A DNA stretch of 64,000 bases from CAZSHG01 sp964459995 (GTDB lineage Bacteria > UBP14 > UBA6098): NCBI GenBank assembly GCA_964459995.1, contig CAYWOR010000001.1:186001-250000 (forward strand). Direction: 5' to 3'. Position 1 is the stretch's first letter. Each line of letters opens with the position of its first letter. Positions 25,180 through 40,100 of this stretch are shown here, one piece after another. The notes under the pieces were generated by a model. That model saw nothing but the letters and a program-made list of their open reading frames with translations. It ran no database searches and was not told the origin of the DNA. The position numbers were made by a program, and so were the translations under genes.

Positions 25180-28100
25180 ATGAACGGTCGTAATAGATTT
25201 AATTTAATCTTAGGGGCGGCGGTTCTGCTTGTCCTTAGTTTCCTCCTTTTCACCGGTTGTAGTCCATCAGGAAATATCGACCCAACCGGGGACACGGATT
25301 TTATCATCGACAGCATCTGGGCCGACCAAACCACAATCGTCGCCGGAAATTTCACGAATATCTATGTGCTCATCAAAGGCGCGACTACAGGTCTGCCAAT
25401 TAAGAACATTCCGGTGAGTTTCACTACGAGCCGAGACTCGATTATTAATCCGGAGCCAATTACGAATGCTGAAGGTGTCGCGATGACGACCTTCATCACC
25501 GAGCCGGATAGCAGTGGAACCTTCACCGCGACAATCACCGCCAAGGTTACCGCCGAGCAGGAGAGAATCAAGCGGATAACGATTACGATTCTCCCCACGA
25601 ATTTCACTAACCCCGGATATGTTTTCCTCACAGCGGTTCCGGACACGGTTTATGCCGACGGCACCAGCTCTGTGCTTCTCACGGCGAGGGTTGTAGATTC
25701 GCTATACACGCCGCTTAAGAACAAAACGGTAACTTTCCGATTCCTTCAGGGGAATCAGGGGGATTTATTCCTCAATTTCGTCGGCGGAGCGCCTATTACA
25801 GGTGATAATGGCATTGTTTCGGCGACTTTCACAGTTCCGGGAGACCCGAGAGTAATCATTATCTCTGCGGCGGTTGCCGGCACAGCGGATTCAATCGCAG
25901 ATACCGCGACGATTTGGGTTCTGGAGATACCGGATGTCGATTTTATCGACCTTTCGGCGACCCCGACGAGTATTCCTGCGGATGGGGCTTCGGAGCTTGT
26001 TCTCTCGGCATATGTTACAATCGGCGGAACCGGAGCGCCCGCACCGGACGGCACGGAGATATATTTCACCTCTGCGGCAGGAGCGCTTTTGCCCTATGCC
26101 GGCTCGAAATACTCGATGTCCCGTGTTCAGCCCGGCAAAGGCGACAAAGTCGATTCGAGAGTGCCGCCATCGAGGAATCTCACCGCTTCGACAAGTCCGT
26201 TAAGTTCGATAACTGCTTATACAGAATCGGGATATGCGCGCGTTCGGCTTCGCAGTTCGACAACTGCAGGCCGAATTCAATGCACGGCTTCTGCGACAGT
26301 TGCCGCGGGGACTATCTCTGACACAACCTATGTGAATTTCCTCGCGGGATCGCCATACACGATTCTCGTAACCGCTGAACGCGACAGAATTATGGCCGAC
26401 GGAATCGACACGACCAAAATCACGGCACGGGTTTTCGACGATTATGGAAATCCGGTAACATCGGGATATACTGTAACTTTTGCCACCGATAAGGGCGGCG
26501 TTTTCCCGTTAAGCTCGATGACCGATTCTCTCGGACGAGCGACAACAACGCTTACCAGCGGAACTATCTCCGGTTATGCCCGTGTAACCGCGACCTGTGG
26601 AAGCGCGTTCGGATATACCGAAGTTCTACTTATGAACACAATTCCTCGATATATTCAGCTGAGCGCGACCCCGACAAGCCTTCCGGCGGACGGAATAAGC
26701 CAGTCTATTATCCTCGCCGAGGTTCTCGATTCGGCATATACACCTGTTACAGACGGTGTTCGCATCAAGTTTTTCACCGACCTCGGTTCGCTTTCGGGAG
26801 TTGGTTTCGAGCGTGCCACACCCTTACTTACAAATAAAAATAGGAATATTTTCACGATGGATTTGCGCGAGGCCGCGACCTCGGGCGGGTTCTGTAGTGT
26901 GCTTCTCACGAGCGGTTTTGTGGCCGATTCGTGCATGGTCGCCGCTTGGTTCCAAACCTTCGATACTTTGCTCGCGGACACTGTTATAACCGCGGCTGAC
27001 ACGATTTATATTCCCTTCCTCGCCGGCGATCCGGCAAGGCTCGTGGTTTCTTTCAGTAAAGACAGCATCCGTGCGGACGAACAGGACACCTGCACAGTTT
27101 TCGCGGATGTCTATGACGCCTATAATAATCTCGTCGGGCCGGGCAGATCTGTTCTGTTTACACCGGATGTCGGCGGTGGCACTGTTAACCCTGTTTCGTC
27201 GAATACGAACGCGATCGGGCGTGCGCAGACCAAGCTAACAAGCTCGCGCGTTACGGGATGGCATACAATGAATGCCACTTTCCCCGGTGCGATGGCCGGA
27301 AACGCCGATATATATTTCTATCCGGTATATCCGCAGGAGTTGCGGATGGTTGCCGCATTCGATTCTGCGACGGCGAATGGCGCGGACAGTGTGTTGATTG
27401 AGGTTTATGTTTCCGATGCCGCGCATAACCCTTGCTCCGACGGCATTCCGGTTCGTTTTCGGACGGAGATGGGAACATTCCTGCCCTATGGCGCAAGAAC
27501 GAGGCCTGCACAAATTGCATCGCCCACAAAGAACGGTTTCGATGACAAACTCGCGGTCAAAACCTCCGCTAACGCCGATGTGCGCGGAAGAATCGACCCG
27601 AGAGCACAGCACAGAGATTCGGGAATGATTCCGGATTTCCTCGCGCCGATGGCGGACAGCTTCACAACAACAACGGTTGACGGATTTGCGAGGATATATC
27701 TCATCGCTCCGACGACAGCCTGCACAACTTTTGTATGGGGCGAGGTTGCGGTAAGCGATACCGAAACAGCCATAGACAGTATGATTGTAGTTTTCAAGCC
27801 GGATATTCCACGAATGATTCATCTTTCCGCTAATCCGGGCACGATTCCGGCCGATAGCTCCAGCACGACGAAAATCACGGCCTTGGTTACCGATGCCCAC
27901 GGAAATCCTGTCGGCGACGGTTGGACTGTCGAGTTCGAGCTCGAGACCGGAAGCGAGCATATGGGCACGATTCTTCGCCCGACTATCAACACGAACATCG
28001 AAAGTGCCTGCACGACCACGATGCGAAGCCGTTATGTGAGCGGCGAGGCTGTGGTAGTCGCGAGATTATCGACATATCCCTCTGTATTCAACAATATCGG

Positions 28101-31100
28101 CATATGGATAACCGGTTCTTCACCGGGATTTATGTATTTGACGACCGACAGCGTGCATTTGCCTCGAAGCGGCTCGACTGCGATTCAGGCCGAGGTTTTC
28201 GACGGCACCGGTTATTATATCAGCGACGGCACATTGGTTAATTTCTCGGTTGAACCGCCGGGGATGGGCATTGTTGCGCCTGCTATCGTTCCGACTTCCG
28301 GCGGCTTGTCCGGCGCGGTTTTCACTGCGGGGACAACATCCGGGATAGCCACGATTATTGCCACTGCGGGTGCAATCGCGGACACGAAGTATGTATTTAT
28401 CGGCGAGGTGCCTGCCGGATTAGTAATACTGACCCTCGACAGCACGAGATTGGCTCCTCTGAGCACGATGGGCGTTCGCGCCGAGGTTTTCGACAGCGCG
28501 GGCTATCCTATCAGCGATGGCACGCCGGTTATTTTCACGGTTGATCCGCCGGAGATAGGCCGTGTTGTGCCGCCTACGCGAAATACAACCGATGGCGAAG
28601 CCTATGCCCAGTTCCGCGCGGATACCGCAAGCGGGATTGCGATGGTTATAGCCACAGTTGGCGCTATTGCGGACACAAAGTTTGTCTATGTCGGAGAAAG
28701 CCCGGCAGGATTAGTTTTGTTGACTCTCGATAGCCTTCGGGTAGCGCCGTCGAGTTCGATGGGAATTCGAGCCGAGGTATTCGACAGCGTCGGTTATCAT
28801 ATCAGCGACGGCACGCCGGTTAATTTCACTGTGGAACCGCCTGAGATTGGGATTGTGGTTCCACCGACTGTCAACACTTTCGACGGCATTTCTTTCGCGG
28901 AGTTCCGCTCTGATACACTTCGCGGAAGCGGGCTTATTATCGCCACTGTCGGCGCTGTCGCGGACACGAAGATTGTCCATGTCGGCTCACTTCCAGTGGA
29001 GTATGTCTTCCTTTCGATTGACAGCACGTCGATTCGTATCGGAAATACGATGAGTGTGCGGGCAACGGTTATCGACAGTTCGGGAGCTTATGTCAGCGAT
29101 GGCACATTGGTTTCGATTCGCGTCGAGCCTGCGTTTATGGCGGATATTGTTCCGCCTCGACCCGCGACTTTGGGAGGAATCGCAACCGCGGAGTTCCGTC
29201 CGGATACCCTTGCCGCGAGTTGTGTGGTTATTGCAACAGTAGGCTCTGTGGCCGATACGAAGACAGTGCAAATCAAACCCGGCCCGGTGGAGAACATAAT
29301 CCTTACCGCGATACCGGACACATTGCTTTCGGTGGGCGGCGAGAGGTCGGATGTTGTCGCGCAGTGTTTCGACGCCTTTGGCAATGCTGTCGAGAACGGC
29401 CGAAATGTTATATTCGAGGCGATTCCCGACACGATGGGTTCGATAATCTCGCCTATGGCGACCGAATCCGGTTATGCCAGAACGACCTTCACCAGCGGGA
29501 CGATTGTCGGACGTGTAGTTATCCGTGCGAGCATCGACGGCGCGGTGGCTACCTATCCGATAGAGATCGTTCCGACAGGTCCTGCATATATTGTTCTAAC
29601 TTCGGACAGCATTAAAATCACTGTTGGAACCTCGACGCGTCTTCGTGCGAGTGTTTTCGACGCCAGCGGCAGGCCGATTTCGGACGATACGCGTGTCGAT
29701 TTCCGCGCCGCGAGGGGTGAGATCGACCCGCCATTCGGGTTTACCGTGGATGGGTTTACGACATCGCAGTTATTCGCCACCACAGTGGCTTTGGTCGATA
29801 CTATCATCGCCTCGGCGGACAGCGGGGCAATCGCGGACACGGTCTTTGTGCATTATGTGGCCGATTGTCCCGTGTATATTTATATCGATTCGCTGGTTCC
29901 TGACACGCTTTTCGCCGATGGCAGATCGCGAAGCCGTGTTTACGCCACTGTGCGCGATGTTTACCTGAATTTCGCTCGTCCGGGAACTCCGATACTTCTA
30001 AAACCGAACAGCGATATTCCAATCGCGGCTGGATTTATAACATCGCCGGCTATTGTGGACAGCCAAGGGCAGTTTATGGCTATTTACAGGGCCTCGAACG
30101 ATGTCGGCCCGGCGATTATGGAGGCTTTCTTCGCCAACGGAAACGATGTTGACGACGATTTCGGATCCTGGCAGTTGCCATTCTATCCAACCTATGATTT
30201 GAATCAAGTTACTGCGCACGCAATCTTCGAGGTAGAGCAAATACCGCCGATAGCATCATTTATGAATGTTACGGCATATCCAAATAGAGTTCTTGCGGAT
30301 GGTTCGAGCTATTCGACCGTTATGGCTTCGGCTTATGATTCCACCGGCTCGCCTGTCGCGGACGGCACTATTATCAGTTTCCGCACGGAGAATATTCTCG
30401 ATGGTAGCCGAGTTGGGGACATTCCCAGCGTCGCGTTCACCTACGGAGGTTCGGCGACAGTCAACTGGATTTCACCTACGACAACAGCGAAAGCCTATGT
30501 TTACGGCAGTATCTTCGGCCTCGAAGACAGCGCGCTGGTCGAGTTTATTCCGGGGATTCCTTCTGGGGTCAGCATCGATGTCTATCCCGACAGCGTGCCC
30601 GCGGACGGTTTCTCTCGTGCGACAGCCACAGCCACGGTTCGCGACGAATATGGCAATCCTGTGCCGGGAGTTACGGTTACCTTCGCCTCCGCACCGATTG
30701 GGACTTTCATCTATACGATGGGGAATACCGACAGTCTCGGGCAGGTTTCGGTTCAGCTTTATTCTGACATGGTCGGCGTTACGACAGTTATGGCGAGCAT
30801 TCTCAGCGGCGCCTATGTCGATTATGCCGAGTTAACATTCACACAACTTGTTGCGGCGCACATATTTATGATTGCCGACTCCGCGCAGTTGAAGGCTGAC
30901 GGCACGAGTTCTACAACTGTTCGCGCTCTGGTGCAGGATTCGAGCATGATTGCGGTGCCGGACAACACACCGATTAGATTTACGACAGACCTCGGATTCG
31001 TTTTTCCGGGGATAGCATATACTTTGGACGGCGAGGCGAAGACAACGCTTCGTAGTGCTACCACTGTTGGAGTGGCGACAATTACCGGCGATGCAGGCGA

Positions 31101-34100
31101 CAGTGTAACGGGCACAACGACAGTGAATTTCGTCCCCGGACCGCCGGCGACAATAGAGGTTGTGGCGATTCCAACGAGTATTCCCGCGAACGGCGATACA
31201 TTCACGCAGATTCTCGTTACGGTGCGCGATATAAACGGCAACACTGTCAACGCCGGCGTGCCGATTAATTTTACGACGACTCTGGGAACAATCGACACTC
31301 TTACATACACGAACACCCTCGGCGAAGCGACTGTATTCCTGTTTGCCGGTATTACCCCCGGAACAGCGGTGATTTGGGCGACCTCTGGCACCGCGATAGG
31401 CCAGACGACAGTGAATTTTATGAATACCGATGCGGCCTATCTTTACCTCTATGTCGATCCCGATGAGATAATAGCGAATGGGCGAGACACAGCGAGAGTC
31501 TGGGGTCGCGTTACGAATGCAATCGGGACACCGGTTAGCGACGGAACACCGATAATGATAACAGTTACTACCGATTCGGCGGGGCCATACGGCGCGGTTG
31601 CTCCGGTAACAGCGCATACCGACAGCGGTTTGTTCGAGGCGATTTTCACCGCGAACCGAAATATCGGCACGGCCTATATTGTTGGCAATGCCGGAAGCGG
31701 AGTGGTCGAGAGTGTGATGGTCGAGCTGTTGCCCGGACCGCCGGACAGCATACTTGTGGTGCCATCGGATTCCGTTCTTCCGGCGGACAGTTTCTCTACT
31801 ACAAATGTTCATGTCGAGATTTTCGACCGGTTTGCAAATCCTGTCGGTTCGGGAATCGAGGTAACATTCGAGACAAATCGCGGATGGATAAACCCGACGC
31901 TCGAAACGACGAATTCCAGCGGTCATGCGGACGTGATATTTACCGCCGGCAGACGTCCCGGCGAAGCGCGAGTCCGTGCAAGAGCGGGGACAGCCACCGG
32001 TGAGGCTTATATCATACTCGAGAATTCCGAGGCGCGCTATGTTACGTTGACTTCGGATATAAGCTCGATTATCGCTGACGCGCTTTCGACTACATTCCTT
32101 CGGGCATTGGTTTCGGATAGTGTTGGAATGCCGGTTTCGGACGGCACACCTGTATTTTTCTATATTGACACACTGACAGGTTCGCCGAGCGATACCGGTA
32201 TGGCGATGCTTTCGCCGACTTTGGCCTTCACTGTTGCCGGCGAGGCGGCGGTTCAGGTTCGAAGCAAAACCAACACCGGCAGAGTTTGGTTCACAGCCTG
32301 CACTTCGGATTCCGCGACAACAACCTGCGGCTCGACCTTTATCGATATGGTTCCCGGGCCGGTGGATAGCATCCGCGCCTGGGCCGAGGAGACGAGCCTT
32401 ATCGCGAACGGTGTCGATTTTACTATTGTCCATGCGGTTCTTTACGATAGATATGGAAACACCGTGGGTTCGGGTGTTCCGGTGAGTTTCAGCGTTTCGG
32501 GAGCTTCGATAAGCCCCGCGACATCTTGGACGAACTCTGCCGGCGAGGTTACGACGGTTCTTACAGCTTCGAATACGCCGACCGTGGCGAGGGTGAATAT
32601 CACCGCGGGAGGTATTCATACGGTCGTTACGGTGGATATTGGCATCTCGCCTCCGGCTTATTTGAGTCTTCGTGCAGACCCGCGCAGAATCGCCGCCGAT
32701 GGCGAAAGTTTTTCGACAATAACAGCGAGAGTGCTTAACGAGCTTGGAATGCCTGTTAGTGACGGCCAGATTGTTGTTTTCCACTCGGTTGATTCCACCG
32801 GCGCGCCGCTTGGGACAATCGACACTCTGGAAACTACAGTGAACGGCGAGGCGGTGGTTCGGCTTTATTCCGAACCGCGCACCGGCACAGCATGGGTTTC
32901 CGCGAGGGTTGGAACGACGCTTAGCGACACAATTAATGTGTGGTTTACTCCCGGTCCGCCGCACCGCGTCGAGGTAATACCGGAGTATCCGATACTTACT
33001 GCTGACGGTGTTAGCACCTCGGCCTGCACAATTCGGGTGATGGATGTTTTCGATAATCTCGTCGAGGCAGGGACGCGTGTTAACCTCTCTGTCGGGCCGA
33101 GCGCGAGCCTTGGTTCGTTGATTCCGCCCTATACCTATACGAATAACAATGCACCCAGTGTGGTAACATTCCGTGCGGGTGTTTCGACCGGCGTTGCGGT
33201 AATAAGTGCCGAGATTACCGGCGGACCTGCCGGCGCGGGGCTTATCGAGCTTAGGCCGCTCGAAGTTTCGAGGATAAATGTCTTCGCGGACAGCCTGAGA
33301 CTTACCGCCAACGGAACTAACTCGACTGCGGTGCACGCCTATGCGCTCAACGATTCGGGACATGCGGTTTCTGATTCGACTCCGTTGTATTTTTACTGCT
33401 CCGGCGGAACCGTTTTCCCAGGAGTGGGATATACCTCGGGAGGCGAGGCGGTTGTGTTGTTGAGAAGTCCCTCTCGCTCGAACAGCATTCCTGACACGAT
33501 TATCGCCTATGTCGGCAATCCATGGGATCCATTGGACACGACTGCGATTGCGGACACGACATTCATCACTTTCGTGCCGGGTGCACCTTATATGATTAAT
33601 GTAACACCCTCGGTTGCGGGTCTCGTCGCCGATGGAATAGAGATATGCACAGTAAGGGCTGTGGTTTACGATGCTCAGGGCAACCGTGTCGAGAACGGCA
33701 AGATTGTTCGATTCGAGGCGAGTCTCGGGACGATCGACACCTTGGCGGTTACAGTAATGGACACAATCGCCGACAGCTCCGGAGTGGCCACGGTTCAGCT
33801 TCGTAGCGGCACGACACCGGGAACATCGGTGATTATGGCGAGCTGTGAGGGGGCGATCGGAATCGCGGTGGTCGATTTCGTGCCCTATGGCATCCACAGT
33901 GTATTTGTGCGGATCGATCCTGATATTATCGTTGCGGACAGGCATTCTCGCGGGACGATAACAGGAGTTGTCCGCGATACATTAGGCAATCCCATCGATT
34001 ATTTGACTCCGGTTCATATTTATCCGCTTCCGGACGGATCGGGAACGAACATGGGCTTTGTTTCGCCGGCGACTGTATATACCTCCGGCGGGAATTTCGA

Positions 34101-37100
34101 GACCGAGTTCACCTCGGACACAACAGCCGGGATTTGCCAGATTGTCGCCGAGGTTTATGTCGGTGCTGATACTGTCGCCGATACAACCTGGTGCGAGCTT
34201 ATTCCGGGCGCGCCGCATATAATCGACATTTGGCCGACACCGGCATTTATACCTGCGGACAGCTTCTCCTTCGCAACCTGTAGCGCATATGTTTATGACA
34301 GATATCGCAATACGATGACTGCGGGAACTCCGGTAACCTTCGAGGCGAGTATGGGGATTCTGTCGCGTGAATCAGACGAGACGAACTCGCGCGGGCTTGT
34401 GGTGTTCGATCTGATGAGCACATACACAGTCGGCACGGCGAGGATTACCGCGAGGTCCGGCTCCGCGAGGGGGGACACCTTCGTCGAGTTCACCAAGAGC
34501 GATTCTTCGGTGGCGGATATCTCTATCACGGTCGATCAGAGAATCCTTCAGGCGGACGGTTTCACGGAAACTATAGTTCGTGCGGCGGTGTTCGATACTG
34601 CGGGCGGCTATGTCGGCGACAGAACGCGAGTTAATTTCTCGATGATTCCTGACGGTTTCCCGACTGCGGCGCCGGATACTTTCGGCAATCTTATTCCGCA
34701 GGTCGGGTTCACATCGAGCGGACAAGCTACGACGCGGTTTAGAGTCAAGACAGTTCGCGGCAATGTCTGGATTAAGGCGGCGGTTGCGGCGGCGGTGGAT
34801 TCGGTGCGCGATTCTATTCTTGTGCAGATTCTTCCGGGCGAATTAGCCTATATAGTTTTAGACCCGGACACGAATGTAATCGCGGCGAACGGCCGTGCGA
34901 ACACGAGCCTTACGGCAACGTTATACGATGATTTCAATAATCCGTTATTGTCGGGGCATTCGATAGAATTCGGCACCGATCTTGGTTCTATTTATCCCGG
35001 GAACACAATGACAAACTCGACCGGCGAGGGGTTCACGACTCTTACCGCCGGAACAACCCCCGGAACAGCGAGAGTATGGGCGCGTAGCGGTTCGGCTTTC
35101 GATATCGTGCCCATTACGATACGTCAGAGTGATGTCGGTTATCTGCTGATGACAGCAGACCCGATTGTAGTTATAGCAAACGGCATGTCGCAATCTATTC
35201 TTAAGTGCGATGTTTACGATACCGAGGGAAGCCCGGCATCCGACGGCACCGAGGTGTTTTTCGCGGTGCATCCGGTGGACACCGGCGGGACGGTTGTTTC
35301 GCCCAAGCTGACCTTTGGAGGTTCATGCATAACGAATTTCACGTCCAGCACCGATGTCGGTTACGGCGTGGTTTGGGTTGTCGGCAAGGTTTATACGCCG
35401 GGCGATTCTATAGTCGATAGTGTGAGGATCTTTGTGCATCCCGGTCCCGCGGCCACTATAGACATTTGGGGCGACACGACACATATCCCGCGCGACACGC
35501 TCAACGCCGATGCTTGGGACAATATGTATATCTACGCCCGAGTCAACGACCAGTATGACAACCATCTCCGTGCGGGCGAAGAGGTTACATTCACCACGAC
35601 GCTTGGATCGATCACCGCCACCGCGATAACCGACACGAGCGGAGTCGCGAGGGGTGTTCTGACCGCCGGATTAACTCCCGGTGACGCTGTTCTTATGGCG
35701 CGTTCCGGTTCAGCGGTCGGATATGGTCAAATTAATTTCAGGCCGACGCAGATATCAAACATCATTGTCTATTCGGATAGTTCGACATTAACCGCCGACG
35801 GTATTTCTTCGACAAGGGTGAGAGCGCATGTCTATTCGCCGGGCGGATATTTGGTGTCCGACAGGACTTTGGTGAATTTCGTTGTGCCTTCGGGATATGC
35901 TTTCGCGGAGCCGAACGAAGCCTACACCGACAGCGGAATCGCGATAACTATGATTCGAGCGGACACAATCGCCGCAAGCGATGTCCAGATTCTCGCAATT
36001 GCGGGAACCGACACCGGTATCGTTACGATTCGGCTTAACCCCGGCAAAGCGAACCGGATAATCGCATATGCGCAGGATTCGGTGCTTTATGCCGACGGCG
36101 CTTCTGTAACGACGGTTGCATGCACAGTTTACGACAGATTCTCGAACCCCGTGTTCCCCGGCACGCCGGTTTCCTTCCAAACAACCCTCGGCACGATAAT
36201 TTCTGCCGGATTCACGAACACAACCGGATACGCATTCTCGAGGCTTACGGCGGGAACGAGCGCCGGAGATGCGCTTGTGAGCATTCGTTGCGGCGACGCG
36301 ATACAGTTCGTCGATGTCCGTTTCGATTCGCTTATCGCCGATGAAATAGTTATGACAGTAACTCCGGCGATTCTGCGCGGTGACGGCACCTCGACGGCAC
36401 TTGTTCGATCGTGGGTGTATTCGGGCGGGCTTTATGTCTCCGACGGCACAAGGGTAACATTCTCGCAGGATACGACAGGAAGCTACATTCGCGGGATTAT
36501 CACGCCGAGGATCGCCTTCACTTCGGGCGGAATTGTCGAAGCTGAGCTTACCGCGCCAATCGGAGTCGGCCAAAGCAGGATTATCGCTAGTGTCGGCGCA
36601 ACTGTGGCGGATTCCTTCATTGTAAGCTATCAGGCTGGCGAGCCGGCCATTATTGTTTTCGACACACTCTATCCATCGACGATTCCCGCGGACGGCTCGG
36701 GCTATCCTGTTATCGTCCATGTATATGACGAGTATATGAATCCGGTGAATATCGGAACAGCCGTAACATTCGAGACCAGCCGAGGCTCGATAATCTCGCC
36801 TGTGGCGGTCGATTCGACAAGCGGTTCTGCGCGGACATTGATTTCAAGCTCCGAAGCCGGCCCGGCGTTCATCACCGCCAGAAGCGGCGGTGCGGTGGCG
36901 AGTAAGCCCTACCAATTCACGACGCTGGACGCCGATATCATCAGTCTCGTCGCGAATCCAATTAGGATAACCGCCGACGGTGTATCGACCAGCAATCTTC
37001 TCGCTACGGTGTTCAATATCGACACTCTCGGAAGGATACGTCCGGTTTCGGACAATACGCCGGTTACTTTCCAGACATTGGGCAGGGGCATTGTCAGCCC

Positions 37101-40100
37101 TACAACCGGCTATACTGTCGGCGGTCAGGTGAATTCGACACTGCTTTCGAGCGTGGTTGCGGGTTACGACACGATTATTGCCAGCGTCAGTGCAACGCTC
37201 GCTGATACTGCGGTTGTTGAGTTTGCGCCCGGCCCGCCGACAATTGTAAGTTTCGTTCCACCGATTCGGGATATGAATGCCGACGGCGCGGACACTCAAA
37301 TGGTAACTGTCGCGATTACAGATGCTTTCGGGAACCGGGTTCGTGCGGGATTGGCTGTATCTTTCAGTATTACATTGGGATACATTACCCCGAATTCTGC
37401 GACCGACAGCCTCGGCACCGCGAGAGCGGTTATTGTTTCCGGTTCGGAATTCGGAACTGCGAGCCTTTCGGCAAATTGCGGGACGGCGTGGGGATATGCG
37501 ACGGTGAATTTCGTGCCGCTTCAGGCCGATACAATTTATCTCGTGGTCGATCCGCCGATTCTAACGGCGAACGGCTCTGCTTTCGCGAACCTCACGGCGG
37601 TTGTGCTCGACAGCGCCGGATTGCCGGTATCGAACGGAACGATTGTTAAGTTCACAACATCGCATGGTATTACAAATCCTGTAATCGCATACACCAGCGG
37701 CGGTATCGCGACAAGCAGACTTACCGCCGGCACGACACCCAGCGATTCGGTTTTCGTGGTGGCTTCGTGTGGGGCCTCTGTGGTGGATACCTCGCTCGCG
37801 AGGTTTATCCCCGGGCCGCCTTCGGTTATGTATATATCGGCCTCGGACAGCTCGATTGTAGCCAACGGCGCGGACAGCACGACAATATTTGTCGAGGTTT
37901 ACGACAACTACGGCAATTCGGTTGGAACCGGAGTCGAGGTAACATTCACTTCGACACTCGGCACAATCGTGGGAACGGCTTATACCGATATTACGGGCGT
38001 TGCGCGCGCGAGGCTTCTCGCGGGGAATACTGCTGGTTTCAGCAATGTCCGCGCGACTGCCGGATCGGCTAATACAAGTATGTTGATCGAGTTCCTGCCT
38101 ACCGACGTCGGCGAGGTTTTACTTACGGTTGTGCCTTCGAGAATCACCGCGGACGGCGTTTCTACGGCTAACGTAACCTGTTTCGTGCTCGACACTCTTG
38201 GACTGATAGTCTCCGATGGCACTCCGGTTAGGTTCAGCGGACTTGGGTTTGGCAATATTTCGCCGATTTTCGCGACGACAGTTGGCGGTCAGGTTTCGGC
38301 GACGATAACCTCCTACACGACAGTTGGATGGGATACACTTATCGCCACCAGCGGCGGGATATCCGATTCCGTCGATATGGAGTTCATCTCCGGTCCGCCG
38401 TATTATGTCAAATTGTGGCCGATCGATTCGACACTACTTTCGAACGAAACGGACACAACGCGTATCTACGGCGTCGTTTACGACGAGGTCGGAAATCGTG
38501 TTAATGCCGGCAAAATAGTCAATTTGAGTGTCAACCCCGCAACATATGGCACAATCACGCCGGTAACAGCCACCGACGATACCGGTTCTTTCAATATCCG
38601 GTTCCGTGCGGGAAGATTCTCGGGTGTTGCCGTGATAAACGCAACATGCGAGGGTGCAACCGGTATTACTCAGATCGACCTGATGCCAACAACTGTCGCC
38701 GAGATCGGCCTCGCGATTGAATCCCGATATATGAATGCCGACGGAGTTTCGAGCACGAATGTAACAGCCTTTGTTACAGATTCGTCCGGGCTTCAGATTG
38801 CGGACGGCACTATCGTCCGATTTGCGCAGTTGGTTCCTCCGGGGAATGTGAATGCACTTATCGTTCCGAACAGACAGAACACCACCGACGGCAGGGCGAT
38901 TGTCGATCTGTATGCGCCGTCGGTCGCTGGAAGCACCTATGTTTATGCATATATCCCGCTTGGTAGCGATACAGTAACCTCGGATACACAGTCGGTTTAT
39001 TTCAACCCCGGACCGCCGGCGGTGGTTCGTTTCGATACGAGCTTTGTTCAGCTAATCGCAAATGGTTCGGATACTCTGGCCGATTCGGCGTGGGTCGAGG
39101 ATGCTTTCGGGAACCCTGTTCCCGGCGCTCCGGTTAATTTCACAATAAACATGGGTTCGGTTAGCCCGCCGATTGCTGTAACGAACGGCCAGGGTGGAGT
39201 TCGATTCCGGCTAACTGCACCGAATAGAGTGGGATCGAGTTATTTGACGGCTTCGAGCGGAAGTGCAACCGGATATCTACCGGTCGATTTCGTGCCAAAC
39301 GCCGTCGATACGATTATCCTGACGGTAACTCCGAGAGGTCTTCCTGCGGACGGCGCTTCGAATGCCGATGTCCGTGCTCTGGTGCTCGATTCGAGCGGGA
39401 ACCCAATCGCGGACAGTGTTATGGTTAGGTTCACCTCGAAACTTGGCCTGATTACACCCTTCGACTATCTGTCGGGCGGTATCGCTACGGCGATATTGAC
39501 AGCGGCGGACACAAGCGGTGCGGATACGATTAGGGCAATCTGTCTTTCGGAGACATCGATTGTTGTTGTGAATTATGCCGCCGGACCGCCAGCTGATATC
39601 GAGCTTACAGTCGTTCCGGATACGGCAACTGTTGGAAGCTCTACATCGAGCCTTGTCAGCGGCACTGTTCTCGACGCTTCCGGAAATCCGGTTGCGGCGG
39701 GCACCTATGTTTATCTATCGGTGGATAGCGCCGGCACCGGAAGCATCGCTGACCCGATTATTCCGGTGGACTCCGCGGGATATTTCGCGACCTTCTTCAC
39801 TCCGGGGCTTAAAGCCGGGATGACCGGAATCACGGCTGTTTCCGGCGCGGCGAGAGCACAGCAGGACTTCCTGATAAAGGCCGGGCCGCCGCACACGATG
39901 GACATCACGGTTAGCCGCGACTTCATATACATCCGCGGTGTCGGCGAAATCGACCAATCGGTAATTCAAGCGGTTATTTTCGACCAATACGATAATCCGG
40001 TGCGTGATTCCAGCGAGGTAACCTTCCGTGTAGTCGAATATCCCACCGGCGGCTCGATAAATCCGCAGTTGATCCCGGGTGGCGGACTTATTAGCTCGCC

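Noticed and set aside
28138..29301. CRISPR-like or non-coding tandem repeat
   Set aside because: The 291-base units are in frame and encode Ig-like domains; there are no short repeats with spacers.
30832..33945. 1,037-codon open frame on the minus strand inside the giant gene
   Set aside because: It is exactly antisense to the repeat region, its product is full of R, N, H and C without any domain pattern, and several similar shorter antisense frames occur along the same gene. The codon bias of the real gene explains it.
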